NCBI GenBank assembly: GCA_965221195.1
Contig: OZ244864.1
Coordinates: 62,001-126,000 of the forward strand
Origin: Poriferisodalis sp965221195
GTDB taxonomy: Bacteria; Actinomycetota; Acidimicrobiia; Acidimicrobiales; Poriferisodalaceae
Length of the DNA: 64,000 bases
Direction of reading: 5' to 3'
Part shown: piece by piece, positions 8,836 to 17,542 of the stretch
Position numbering within the stretch: position 1 is the stretch's first letter
Layout of the letters: each line of letters starts with the position of its first letter
Translations under genes and position numbers: made by a program
The notes under the pieces: model-generated
The model's input: the letters and a program-made list of their open reading frames with translations, nothing else
The model's database searches: none
What the model was told of the DNA's origin: nothing

Positions 8836-10029
8836 ATGAACAGCACTCCTAGCCATGTCCACCCTGACGACATCGTCATCGTTGATGCCGTGCGATCGCC
8901 GGTCGGTCGGCGCGGCGGCGACCTGAGTGGCATCCATCCGTCTGACTTGCTCAGCGATGTTTTGACTTCGCTGGTGAAACGCACACAGATCGACCCGGCC
9001 GTTGTCGGCCAGATTGTCGGCGGATGCGTTAGCCAAGCCGGCGAGCAGACAGCCAATATTGCGCGCACAGCGTGGCTGGGTGCCGGGTATCCCCTGTCGG
9101 TTGCAGCTACCACGGTTGATGCGCAGTGCGGCTCAAGTCAGCAAGCCACGACGCTGGCATACGGCTTGGTGCGCAGCGGCGTGGTTGACTCGGCCATCGG
9201 TTGCGGTGTCGAGTCGATGACTCGCAATCCGATGGGCTCGAGTTATCGGAAGGGGCAGCGCACCGCGACTGCCCGCTACAAGGATCACTATGAGTACACG
9301 ACGCAATTCCAAGGCGCCGAACTCATGGCGACGAAATGGGGCATCAGCCGCGAAGAATGCGACAACTTCGGTTTGCGCAGCCAACGAAACGCCGCTCGTG
9401 CGTGGGACGAAGATCGCTTCGCTACCCAGATCGTTGAGATTGACGCGCCGGTGCTCGACGAAGACGGTAAACCCACCGAGGAGATCCGCCATGTCGTGCG
9501 CGACGGCGGCATCCGACCAACGACGTCTGAAGGCCTCGCCGGACTCTCTCCAGTACTTGACGGCGGTGTCCACACAGCCGGTAGTTCCTCACAGATCAGC
9601 GACGGAGCGGGTGCTGTTCTGCTGATGCGCGCCGAACGGGCCAGCGAACTTGGCCTGCGGCCTTTGGCCCGGATTGTTGACACCTGCTTGGTCGGCAGCG
9701 ACCCCGTACTGATGCTGACCGGTCCGATTGAGGCAACAAAGCATCTGCTCGAACGCAATGGCATGCAGATCTCCGACATCGATCTGGTCGAGATCAACGA
9801 GGCGTTTGCTTCAGTCGTCTTGGCGTGGCAGCGCGAAGTGAACCCCGACATGGACAATGTCAACCCCAACGGCGGCGCAATCGCGCTGGGTCATCCACTG
9901 GGCGGAACCGGCTCGATCCTGCTCACCAAAGCCGTACACGAACTGCAGCGCGCCGACAAAAGCACCGCCATGGTCACTATGTGCTGCGGCGGTGGACTGG
10001 GCACAGGGACCATCCTCGAGCGTTTGTGA
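8836..10029 (+). CDS. Acetyl-CoA acetyltransferase (thiolase)
   Basis: Thiolase II-type enzyme, 397 aa, that condenses or cleaves 3-ketoacyl-CoA. The active-site Cys is in DAQCGSSQQ near residue 92. The NEAFA motif, the His motif GGAIALGHPLGGTGS near residue 350 and the second Cys in MCCGGGLGTG are all present. Length and motif order are complete. A GTG nine bases upstream (8827) is an alternative start. It stands alone on the plus strand. The role (beta-oxidation or ketone metabolism) cannot be fixed. Confidence 0.93.
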   Translation: MNSTPSHVHPDDIVIVDAVRSPVGRRGGDLSGIHPSDLLSDVLTSLVKRTQIDPAVVGQIVGGCVSQAGEQTANIARTAWLGAGYPLSVAATTVDAQCGSSQQATTLAYGLVRSGVVDSAIGCGVESMTRNPMGSSYRKGQRTATARYKDHYEYTTQFQGAELMATKWGISREECDNFGLRSQRNAARAWDEDRFATQIVEIDAPVLDEDGKPTEEIRHVVRDGGIRPTTSEGLAGLSPVLDGGVHTAGSSSQISDGAGAVLLMRAERASELGLRPLARIVDTCLVGSDPVLMLTGPIEATKHLLERNGMQISDIDLVEINEAFASVVLAWQREVNPDMDNVNPNGGAIALGHPLGGTGSILLTKAVHELQRADKSTAMVTMCCGGGLGTGTILERL

Positions 10030-10055
10030 ACCGTAAGCGTTCACTTGTGCCCCAG

Positions 10056-10081
10056 CACTGATCCTCGACACTGATCCTCGA
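10056..10081. repeat. 13-bp tandem duplication after the thiolase gene
   Basis: Two perfect copies of CACTGATCCTCGA, starting 27 bp after the thiolase stop. Confidence 0.85.
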
Positions 10082-10086
10082 CGTCA

Positions 10087-10827
10087 TTGCCTCGTAAGGT
10101 GGACCCCGTCAGCAGTCAGCGCACTAGCCACAGAAGTGGCCGCGTCCGCAAAGGCCTGCGAGCGCGGACCCCGCTGCAGATCGCCGCATTCGCTGCTGTG
10201 TGCTCAACCGCATGGATCGGTTGGAGTTACTTCGGCCCAAATGAGGCTAATTCGCACGAGAGAAATTCGCACGGGAGAAATTCACACAGTGAGGCAGCGG
10301 TTAAACAAGTAGCGGGCGGCTTGGGAGCAAGCACGGCATCGGCAGTTGCGGTTGACGCTTCACTGCACGCCGATGAAGCTGCGCTCACGCCGAACGCCAC
10401 CGTGCTTGAGGTGATAGACGGCGACACGATGGAAGTCGATCTCAACGGCCGCCGCGCAACCGTGAGATTTCTCGGTATCGACACGCCTGAGAAGACCGGG
10501 GGCTACCTACCGGCCGAATGCGGCGGCGATGCCGCTACGCGGCGGACCGCTGAGCTACTACCGCCCGGAACAGAGGTGCTGTTGCAACGCGATAACGAAC
10601 TCTTCGACCGCTACGACCGGCTTCTGGCTTACGTCTACCGAGCTGCAGACGGCCTGTTCGTCAACCTCTATCTCTTGCTTGACGGCTACGCCGGAACCAT
10701 GCATTTTGAGCCCAATACGCATCATCGAGATGTGCTCGATGCCGCCGAGGCGGATGCCCGGGCTGCTGATCGAGGCATTTGGTCGAACTGCGGCGGGCCG
10801 GACCGGATGCTGGCAGGCAACAGTTAG
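10087..10827 (+). CDS. Thermonuclease-family (SNase) protein, membrane anchored
   Basis: 246 aa with an N-terminal basic segment, one hydrophobic helix (IAAFAAVCSTAWIGWSYFG, about residues 37-55) and a staphylococcal-nuclease domain from about residue 98. Core motifs are VIDGDTMEVDL, VRFLGIDTPEK and later DRYDRLLAYVY. The catalytic Arg/Glu positions appear conserved. Probably an exported or surface-tethered nuclease. The TTG start at 10087 is tentative; a GTG at 10099 is an alternative. A small repeat in the linker encodes SHERNSHGRNSH. Confidence 0.85.
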   Translation: MPRKVDPVSSQRTSHRSGRVRKGLRARTPLQIAAFAAVCSTAWIGWSYFGPNEANSHERNSHGRNSHSEAAVKQVAGGLGASTASAVAVDASLHADEAALTPNATVLEVIDGDTMEVDLNGRRATVRFLGIDTPEKTGGYLPAECGGDAATRRTAELLPPGTEVLLQRDNELFDRYDRLLAYVYRAADGLFVNLYLLLDGYAGTMHFEPNTHHRDVLDAAEADARAADRGIWSNCGGPDRMLAGNS

Positions 10828-10830
10828 CTT

Positions 10831-11784
10831 GTGGGCGTGGCACCGCTGGCGGAGCGGCTCGGATACGACGCTGGGGACAGGCTGCTGATTATTAGCGTGG
10901 CGGGACTCGGCGGCTGTCACGCCATGAACGAAGGTGTCTACGCAGCACTGCGAGACGGCTTGGCGACCACGGGGACGCTGCTGGTGCCCTGCCCGTGGTC
11001 ACGCGAGGCGGCCGCCCGATTCCGTGGCGAGGATGTCGGCATCGCGCTGACCCTGAACGCCGAATTCGAACTGTACCGATGGGGTCCGATCACCCAAGCG
11101 CCGTCATTGCTCGACGGCAACGGCGGGATGCCCGGCACGGTGTTTGATGTCTGGGATCACGCTGACATCGACGAGGTACGCCGAGAATGCCGTGCGCAGA
11201 TCGAGCGGGCGATTCTGTGGGGATTCGATGTCACTCATCTCGACAGCCACCTTGACGTACTGAGCGTGCGGCCCGAGTTCTTCGATGTGTACTTGGATTT
11301 AGCCGTCGAGTTCGGGCTGCCGGCGCGGCTGATCGATACTGGTGCCCGACAGCAACTGGGTTTCCCTCTTGAAGATCTAGTCGCAGCCGCAGGAGTGGTC
11401 ACACCAGACAGGGTGATGCGCATTGCACCAGGCGCAATGGGCCGTTATCGCCGAATCGAGACGCTGGTTGACTCGCTGACGCCCGGGGTGACCGAGCTGC
11501 AGCTGCAGCCTGCTGCGGACCTGCCCGAACTGCGGTCACTGACCGCCGACTGGGGCTCTCGGGTTGAGGATCTGCTGCACTTGTGCAACAACGCCGAACT
11601 ACGCACGCACATACACCGCAGCGGTATCCGGCTGATCGGTTACCGCGAGCTACGGCAGCTACAAAGGGCCTCCACAGACCAAACCGCAGAGAATCTAACA
11701 ACAGCGACCCAAAAGAGCCCTGAGTCTGCTGCTGCTGCATCTGCTACTGCGTTACCCACAGCTCCCCGCAGTGCTGCTCCCTAG
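10831..11784 (+). CDS. ChbG/HpnK (YdjC-like) deacetylase-family protein, metal ligands missing
   Basis: 317 aa with the YdjC/ChbG fold: IISVAGLGGCHAMNEGVY, TTGTLLVPCPW, VGIALTLNAEFELYRWGP and VTHLDSHLDVL occur in the right order. Active family members have NADDFG in the first motif and GVHLTL in the third, giving the metal-binding Asp and His. Here these read SVAGLG and GIALTL, so Asp-Asp and His are gone, while the DSH motif remains. It may be a non-catalytic carbohydrate-binding or regulatory homologue. GTG start three bases after the nuclease stop, so translationally linked. The C-terminal 40 residues are Ala/Thr/Ser-rich. Confidence 0.75.
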   Translation: MGVAPLAERLGYDAGDRLLIISVAGLGGCHAMNEGVYAALRDGLATTGTLLVPCPWSREAAARFRGEDVGIALTLNAEFELYRWGPITQAPSLLDGNGGMPGTVFDVWDHADIDEVRRECRAQIERAILWGFDVTHLDSHLDVLSVRPEFFDVYLDLAVEFGLPARLIDTGARQQLGFPLEDLVAAAGVVTPDRVMRIAPGAMGRYRRIETLVDSLTPGVTELQLQPAADLPELRSLTADWGSRVEDLLHLCNNAELRTHIHRSGIRLIGYRELRQLQRASTDQTAENLTTATQKSPESAAAASATALPTAPRSAAP

Positions 11785-11828
11785 CTCTGATGTCCGCTAG
11801 CTCTGATGTCCGCTAGCTCTGATGTGCG
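11781..11828. repeat. 16-bp unit x3 containing both convergent stop codons
   Basis: Units 11781-11796 and 11797-11812 are identical (CTAGCTCTGATGTCCG); 11813-11828 differs by one base. The TAG of the YdjC-like gene lies in unit 1. The complementary TAG of the minus-strand SCP2 gene lies in unit 3, because CTAG is its own complement. Confidence 0.9.
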
Positions 11829-12166
11829 AGGGTGCCGGCTGCTCGCCAAGCCGGCAGCAGCTCCAACCACAGCGCCATGTCGCCGGACACCTTGAGGTCG
11901 CCTGCCATGTAGTGCCGTGCGGGATCGGCACGGCCGCATACTGCATCGGCAGCGAGCTGCCACGGTGCTTCTAGGGTCAGGTCGGCTCCTTTAACAGCGC
12001 CACTAGATGCAGATGCCAACACCCCAGACTCAAATACCAAGCTGGCATTGACCTTGCCGTCGGGGCCACCGCTGGTTTTGATCACGACGGTGCCCGACAC
12101 GCTTGCTAAGGGCTCTTGGCGGCCTTGGGTCCAGGCCGCCAAGAACTCGTCGTCAAGAAAACTCAC
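11813..12166 (-). CDS. SCP2 sterol-binding domain protein
   Basis: Small (117 aa) cytosolic lipid-binding protein of the SCP2 type. The sequence shows the typical VSGTVVIKTSGGPDGKVNASLVF strands, a DLTLEAPWQLAADAVCG segment and the final GDLKVSGDMALWLELLPAW helix. No enzyme domain is attached. Its start overlaps the stop of the upstream PIG-L gene by 4 bp, so the two are translationally coupled. Confidence 0.75.
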   Translation of the reverse strand: MSFLDDEFLAAWTQGRQEPLASVSGTVVIKTSGGPDGKVNASLVFESGVLASASSGAVKGADLTLEAPWQLAADAVCGRADPARHYMAGDLKVSGDMALWLELLPAWRAAGTLAHQS

Positions 12167-13020
12167 GGACGCAGCCCAGCGAAGAGGTCGTGCTCCATCG
12201 GGTCGGTAGGGATGCGCGACTCAACGAGCATGTGCTCCTCATAGGGGTGAACCGCATCGGCGACATCATCAGGCAAGCCGAACCAGAAAGGCGAGTCGGG
12301 ATCGACTTGAGTGGCGTGAGCCAGCAGTGCCTTGCGTCGCACCGAGTTGTCCACCTCAATAACGGCGGTAACACGATCATCGCGACTAGAGGACCCCAGC
12401 CATTTCTCGTCGAACGGCGACTCAAGGCCGAGGTCTAAAAACGCCTGGTGAATAAGCCGCATGCGCTTGTGAGACCACACGGGCGCATACATCTTCATCG
12501 GCGTGAAGGGCGGACCGCACTCAGGATGCCACGTAGAGGTGCCGGCATGAGCGAACGCGGGAATGCAGATGGCTGTTACCTGCAAGTGGTCGGGATGGGG
12601 GTAGCGGGACTGCACCAGCGGATAGGTAAGCATCACTTGCGGCCGCACCCTGCGGATAATCGTCACCAGCCGCTCCACCGCCTCTTCGAGATTGGCATTG
12701 GCGAAAGCGTCAGGGTGCGCGTTGGCCTCAGCTTCAGCCATGCCCGAGTCGCGGTAGCCGAGCATGACGACCTCGTCGTAGCCAATAACCGACGCAGATG
12801 CATCGAGTTCGGCACGACGGACCTCGGCCAGGTTCTCCCTTATGTCCGGTCGATCCATGGCCGGGTTCAAGATTTCGCCCTCTTCGCCGCCAGTGCAGCA
12901 CACCAGCGTCGTGCGGATGCCTTCGTCGGCATACCGTCGAATGGTCCCCGCGCCCTTCGATGCCTCATCGTCAGGGTGGGCATGCACGGCAAGGATGGAA
13001 AGTTCCGAATCCAACGACAT
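12163..13020 (-). CDS. PIG-L family (LmbE-like) deacetylase
   Basis: Zinc-dependent N-acetylglucosaminyl deacetylase fold, 285 aa. The metal motif AHPDDEASKGAG is near residue 14 and the second ligand motif HPDHLQV near residue 143. Long actinobacterial members include mycothiol enzymes MshB and Mca. The late motif WPECGPPFTPMKMYAP suggests Mca-like proteins, but this is not decisive. Overlaps the SCP2 gene by 4 bp. The PhoU/RCK gene ends upstream after 6 bp. Confidence 0.85.
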   Translation of the reverse strand: MSLDSELSILAVHAHPDDEASKGAGTIRRYADEGIRTTLVCCTGGEEGEILNPAMDRPDIRENLAEVRRAELDASASVIGYDEVVMLGYRDSGMAEAEANAHPDAFANANLEEAVERLVTIIRRVRPQVMLTYPLVQSRYPHPDHLQVTAICIPAFAHAGTSTWHPECGPPFTPMKMYAPVWSHKRMRLIHQAFLDLGLESPFDEKWLGSSSRDDRVTAVIEVDNSVRRKALLAHATQVDPDSPFWFGLPDDVADAVHPYEEHMLVESRIPTDPMEHDLFAGLRP

Positions 13021-13026
13021 CGGCGG

Positions 13027-14277
13027 TCAACCTATCGGCGTCAGCTCAACTAGGCCGGTCTCTTCATCGATGTCGATTTCGTAGCCGCATATGGCGGCTA
13101 GCCGGTCGCGTCCTTCCTCAGGACCCGATGCCAGCAGCTCGTCACCAACCCGCAGACGAACCGTACGCGGCGGGTTGTATATGTAGCTCGCAGCTCGGCG
13201 CACAGCCAATACCTGATAGCCGGGGTCAACAGCTAGGCCGAGCGATCCGAGCAGTGCGTCGTCTGCTCTTGATCCGGGCGCAACGGGCACCTGCACGACA
13301 ATGTCTTCGGTGTCGCCGAGTGCGAGCGCGAGCACCGGGTGGATGTCTTCGTCTTCAAGTACCAGCGAGGTGACGTTGCGGGCCTGATCGCCGATGTCTT
13401 CGGCGGCTTCTGCTACATGCAGTAGCCCGCGTAGTGACGCTGGGTTGGCTCCAGGAGCATTAGCCATGTCCGCAGCCGCACGCAGCACCCACGTCTGCAT
13501 CGAAACTTTCATGCCGTCGAGCCGCTCCTGCATCGAGCGCACCTCACGAGCGAGCGACAGATCGTGCAACACCAAGGCCGAATACGCCAGCCCGATAGCG
13601 GCCTCCGACAGATTCTTCATATCGACCAAAGTGTCTACGGCGCGGTCTAAATCGCTGAGCGCATGCACATCGTCAGGCTCGGGTGGATGCCAGCGCTCCA
13701 TGGCGGCCAGTTCGCGCAGACGCACGATGCCTGCGGGATCGCCACGCATGAACAGCACATCGCTCGGCTCAACGATGCTGTCGCCGCCGACATCGGTGAT
13801 CCAGCGGCGGCCGCGCTGGATCGCCACCACTCGCATACCAACGGCCACGGGCAGCTCCAAGTCGCGCAGAGGCCTGTTCGCCAAGTGACTACCTGCTGCA
13901 ACTACCAGCCGGTGCGACACTTCGGCCGCTTGGGCCAAATCCACGATTAAGGCTCGGGGAATACCCAAGTGGTGCAGCACGATCTTGGCGATGTCCACTG
14001 CGGCGTTAGCGATCTGCTCAATGGAAGACACCACCTGCAGCACCGAACTCATGCTGGCCACCTCGCGCGGATGACGCACGGCCAGCATCGCCAACGAGCG
14101 CATCTCATGCACAAGCGCGGACATGTCCTCTTCAAGGCCCAGCACGGCATCGGCCATGCCTTCGTCGTCGAAATACAGCGCTGCGTAGGCCAAGTCCACC
14201 ATGAGTTCAGAGGCATCCTTGGCTTCTGAGAGCATGGATTTCAGGTTGCGGGGTTTGTCTTCGGGGTCTAATCGCAT
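13027..14277 (-). CDS. PhoU / RCK-C tandem regulatory protein
   Basis: 416 aa with an internal duplication: a PhoU-like helical half (about 1-110), an RCK-C/TrkA-C ligand domain (about 125-200), a second PhoU-like half (about 215-325) and a second RCK-C (about 340-416). RCK-C shows as AVGMRVVAIQRGRRWI and GSLGLAVDPGYQVLAVRR. No membrane helix. Such proteins usually sit beside MgtE-type or potassium carriers and gate them through nucleotide or ion binding. Here the carrier gene is immediately upstream on the same strand. Confidence 0.85.
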   Translation of the reverse strand: MRLDPEDKPRNLKSMLSEAKDASELMVDLAYAALYFDDEGMADAVLGLEEDMSALVHEMRSLAMLAVRHPREVASMSSVLQVVSSIEQIANAAVDIAKIVLHHLGIPRALIVDLAQAAEVSHRLVVAAGSHLANRPLRDLELPVAVGMRVVAIQRGRRWITDVGGDSIVEPSDVLFMRGDPAGIVRLRELAAMERWHPPEPDDVHALSDLDRAVDTLVDMKNLSEAAIGLAYSALVLHDLSLAREVRSMQERLDGMKVSMQTWVLRAAADMANAPGANPASLRGLLHVAEAAEDIGDQARNVTSLVLEDEDIHPVLALALGDTEDIVVQVPVAPGSRADDALLGSLGLAVDPGYQVLAVRRAASYIYNPPRTVRLRVGDELLASGPEEGRDRLAAICGYEIDIDEETGLVELTPIG

Positions 14278-14412
14278 TTCAGATCGTCAGCAAGCAACGC
14301 GACGAACTCCGTTCGTCTCGGGGACACGATGACATCGCCGCCTCAAGATTAGGCAGAGTAGGCACAGCGGGAAGCGACAGGAGAAAGAAGGAGAAACAAG
14401 GGGAAAGAAGGG

Positions 14413-15669
14413 TCACGACAGGCCTACCCAACTAACGGCGAGCACGAGCGCCGCTGCGCCCGCAAGGTCAACGGTGCTGTTGACCAGCGGGATGCCGTAG
14501 GTGTCGGGGTCAACGCCTAGGCGGGTCGCGGCCACGGTGCCGTAGTAGGCGATGACTCCCGCCAGCGTCGTTGCGATCATGCCGCCTATAAGGGAGATCG
14601 TCACCAAGCGCAGCACTCCTGGCGAAGAAAGCGAGAACAATACGCCAAAGACGCTGGCCAGCAAACCATTCAGCACGAAGACGGGTGCTGCCAAAGTGAA
14701 AGCGAACATGATGTCGAGACGCGCGCCACGCTGAGGCAGCGCGCGTGGCTCAATGACACCTAGATGCAGCTTGGTTGACAGTCGGCTCGACAGGATTCCG
14801 CCTAGAGCACCGGCAGCCGCAAGACACGCAGGCACCAAGATGAGCACGGCGCGCTTGTCGGCAAGATCCTCAAGTCGATGCTCGATGACGACACCAGCGA
14901 CGATGAGCACCCCGCCGCCGAAACCCAGCACCGGAATCGACTCAAGCAAGATCTGCCAGAGATGCTCAAGCTTCGAGCGCCACGCCCAAAACATCGCAGC
15001 AGCGGCTCCGGTGATGCTGACAACTGCAATAGCCGGCGTGACGACAGTGATGCCAGCCAGATACGTCGCCAAGAACAACGCCGGCAAGGTGACCACATCG
15101 CCAACCGCGGAGATGAGCGGCGCGCTCACATTGTCCAAGTCCCAGCCCCGGCGCGCGGAACTCGCTGCGAGGCCGAGCGTGACAACCAGCACCACTATGG
15201 AGGCCAGCTGGGCGCCGACGACCGACACCACGATGAGATCGGTGAGACCGATGATGCCGGACAGACCGAAGACCGGTGCCACCACTTTGGCCATCACACC
15301 TAGTGCCACTGAGGTCACCAACGTCAACACGGCCGCGGCCATGACGTTCTGACCCACAATCGTGTCGCTGCGAGCCGTAGCTCTGAACGTTCCGGCGTGA
15401 ATGGTGGTCGCGAGACGACTGCCCAATGCTCCGAAGATGTCGCCGCGCATGCCAATGGCAGCGGGAACGAGCACAAGCAGGCCCGGCAAGCGCTCAAGCG
15501 TGCCAGTCACCGCCGCGAGCAGCACGCCCGCAGCCGTGGCGGTAAGGCTGCTGACCGCTAGCGCAGTGAGACTCTGGCGGGTGCCTGTGACATCAGGACC
15601 TAGCAGGCCGCGCAGAAAACCCAGCGGATGCAGCCGGTCAACCGCTCGCAGCGGAGAGCGGTTAGGCAC
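14413..15669 (-). CDS. MgtE/SLC41-type divalent cation transporter
   Basis: 418 aa with about ten hydrophobic segments and two repeated SLC41/MgtE membrane domains. Repeated motifs are LLVLVPAAIGMRGDIFGALGSRLAT and AVLILVPACLAAAGALGGILSSRLST. The cytosolic N and CBS domains of bacterial MgtE are absent. The frame is open further upstream into the thioredoxin-like gene, but a GTG at 15669 that overlaps that gene's stop by 8 bp is the natural start. With the PhoU/RCK protein downstream it probably forms a regulated magnesium or other cation system. Confidence 0.85.
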   Translation of the reverse strand: MPNRSPLRAVDRLHPLGFLRGLLGPDVTGTRQSLTALAVSSLTATAAGVLLAAVTGTLERLPGLLVLVPAAIGMRGDIFGALGSRLATTIHAGTFRATARSDTIVGQNVMAAAVLTLVTSVALGVMAKVVAPVFGLSGIIGLTDLIVVSVVGAQLASIVVLVVTLGLAASSARRGWDLDNVSAPLISAVGDVVTLPALFLATYLAGITVVTPAIAVVSITGAAAAMFWAWRSKLEHLWQILLESIPVLGFGGGVLIVAGVVIEHRLEDLADKRAVLILVPACLAAAGALGGILSSRLSTKLHLGVIEPRALPQRGARLDIMFAFTLAAPVFVLNGLLASVFGVLFSLSSPGVLRLVTISLIGGMIATTLAGVIAYYGTVAATRLGVDPDTYGIPLVNSTVDLAGAAALVLAVSWVGLS

Positions 15670-16351
15670 CCGTTTCAGCGAGCGACTCTTCAACAAGCGA
15701 CTCAAAGTAGGCCGCAAGGTCGGCGGGTTGGACATTGCCAGCAAACCGCAGAACGACCTCGTTGTCGGCATTGACGGCGACCAGATAGGGCACCGACTGC
15801 AGGCCGAAAGCATCTGCAACCGACATCGTCGGCGTGTCAGCGACGACGGGATGTCGCCAGCCCTCATCACTCAGCCATCGCTGCGGTGGGTGATTGCCCC
15901 TAGTGGCGTCCTCAAATACCGACACTGCATAGAAATCCACGCCAGCGGGTAGTTCGTTCGACTCCAGCCAGTCAGTTAGTGCCGCTACTTCTGCTTGGCA
16001 GTGGGGGCACCAGTGGGCATAGAACGCAACAACCATCGGTCGTCCTTGGCTGGCGATCTGCACCGCATCGCCCGTAAGCAGATCGGTGCCAACGACAACC
16101 GGGGGTTCGCGGCCGAGGGCCGGATCGCCTTCTGGTTGCTCGAATTGGGGCAGCGCAGTGCCGGACACTGTGGTCGGCCTCGGGGCATCGTCAGGGGCGT
16201 CGTCAGCAGTGGAGCCTGCGGCCGCTGGATCGGACGTGGCCGCAGCAGTTTCGTCAGGCGCAGTGACAGCCCCGCGTATCTCGTCGGCACCACAGGCCGC
16301 TAGCAGGCCCGCAGCACACAAGAGGATCGCCCCGATCACCACTCGTCGCAT
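15662..16351 (-). CDS. TlpA-like thioredoxin-fold lipoprotein
   Basis: Extracytoplasmic redox protein, 229 aa from the ATG at 16351 (frame open to a TTG at 16387). A signal peptide ends in a lipobox (LLAACG). A low-complexity Ala/Thr/Asp linker follows, then a thioredoxin domain with AHWCPHCQAEV as the CxxC motif, and the cis-Pro segment LQSVPYLVAVN. Likely a thiol oxidoreductase at the outer face of the membrane. The stop overlaps the start of the MgtE-type gene. Confidence 0.85.
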   Translation of the reverse strand: MRRVVIGAILLCAAGLLAACGADEIRGAVTAPDETAAATSDPAAAGSTADDAPDDAPRPTTVSGTALPQFEQPEGDPALGREPPVVVGTDLLTGDAVQIASQGRPMVVAFYAHWCPHCQAEVAALTDWLESNELPAGVDFYAVSVFEDATRGNHPPQRWLSDEGWRHPVVADTPTMSVADAFGLQSVPYLVAVNADNEVVLRFAGNVQPADLAAYFESLVEESLAETGA

Positions 16352-16412
16352 CGACCGTCGCACAGGCCGCAAGGCTAGACACGACAAGAAATGTTGGTGG
16401 CAGACTTAGGCC

Positions 16413-17465
16413 GTGGAGACCCGTCAACTCAAATCGACACCCGGCTTCGTCATCTATGACTTGCCCGGTGCCCGGCACTACGTAGGAGAGGCCCGCCTCG
16501 GTAGCCGGCTTATCCCCGGCAATGCGACAATGCTGGTCCGCCACATCACCTATGTGTTCGCCACGCTTGAGCAGCAGCGCAGCGGGGCCAGCATCGGCTT
16601 GAAGTCCGACCTGTCGGAAGCAGCCGCGGCAGTCGATGCCCTAGCAAGCGAACTAGCTGACGATTTCAGCTCCGGTCGACTCTCTACTAGTCCGGGCTTG
16701 CGGCTGAACGCCGACCTGCTCGCGCCTGTGCTGGCTCACGATCAGCGCAACCTGATCGGCAACGAAAACCGAGGGGGCATCTCACTCAACGACGAGCTCA
16801 TCGGCGTCGGTGCTGTGACAGCGGCAATCGGCCTAGTGGGCGACCTTGAAGCTAAGCGCATCGCTATTGAAGGATTCGGGCCAGCTGGCCTCGGTATTGC
16901 GCGAGAAGCTGCAGCGGCCGGAGCGGCGATTGCCCGAGTCGCCACAGCGAAAGGCTGCGCGGATGCCCACAGTGACGGTGGCCAGCTCGATCCCGTGGCG
17001 CTTGAGGAAGCTTGGCTGACGGACGGCGAGACATGCGTGGCTTCGCTGTCTCCCAACAATGAGCCTGCCAAACAGTGGACGGTCTACAAGGACGACGTTG
17101 ACGTGCTGTTCTGCGGATCGAGGCCCGGCGCGCTGTCTGGTGAGGGCGCGTCGATGGCAGGCACCACACCGGTCGTTGCTTTCTCAGCGGCTGCTGTGTC
17201 GTCCAAGGCGCTCGCCGTTCTGCGCGCAGCGGGCACACCCGTTGCAGCAGATTTTGTGGCCGCCGCAGGGCCGGCGTTGGGCTGGTGGGCCGATGGTGCG
17301 CTCACGCACGACGACATGCGCGCAGCAACCGTCGACACGGTGGGCGCTGTGATGTCTGAAACTGTCGAACATGACGACGGCCCGTTCATGGCCGCCTGCT
17401 ATCGAGCTGAGGCTTTTCTGCGCACATGGCAGGAAGAGCTGCCGTTCGGCCGACCGCTGGGCTGA
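16413..17465 (+). CDS. Divergent Glu/Leu/Phe/Val dehydrogenase-like protein
   Basis: 350 aa from GTG. The C-terminal half has a Rossmann segment (RIAIEGFGPAGLGIAREAAA, about residues 150-170) followed by an acidic region like that of amino-acid dehydrogenases (GLDP-type motif appears as GGQLDP). The N-terminal half lacks the catalytic-lysine motif GGGKGG of true glutamate dehydrogenases. It may therefore be a distant, possibly non-deaminating member. It is divergent from the TlpA-like gene and alone on its strand. Family membership is probable, function unknown. Confidence 0.55.
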   Translation: METRQLKSTPGFVIYDLPGARHYVGEARLGSRLIPGNATMLVRHITYVFATLEQQRSGASIGLKSDLSEAAAAVDALASELADDFSSGRLSTSPGLRLNADLLAPVLAHDQRNLIGNENRGGISLNDELIGVGAVTAAIGLVGDLEAKRIAIEGFGPAGLGIAREAAAAGAAIARVATAKGCADAHSDGGQLDPVALEEAWLTDGETCVASLSPNNEPAKQWTVYKDDVDVLFCGSRPGALSGEGASMAGTTPVVAFSAAAVSSKALAVLRAAGTPVAADFVAAAGPALGWWADGALTHDDMRAATVDTVGAVMSETVEHDDGPFMAACYRAEAFLRTWQEELPFGRPLG

Positions 17466-17486
17466 TACTTCGCTGGGCTGACGCTT
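17455..17486. repeat. 16-bp near-perfect tandem duplication over a stop codon
   Basis: CGCTGGGCTGATACTT at 17455-17470 and a two-base variant at 17471-17486. The TGA stop of the upstream gene lies in the first copy and TGA recurs in the second. Confidence 0.85.
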
Positions 17487-17542
17487 CGCCGACTCCTCCC
17501 CCAAACGTAGCGGCTCGCCAAAGCTTGGCTGTGTGTACCCAC

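Noticed and set aside
15670..15870. Longer N-terminus for the MgtE-type carrier
   Set aside because: It lies entirely inside the TlpA-like gene and reads as its shadow; the GTG at 15669 fits the 8-bp overlap.
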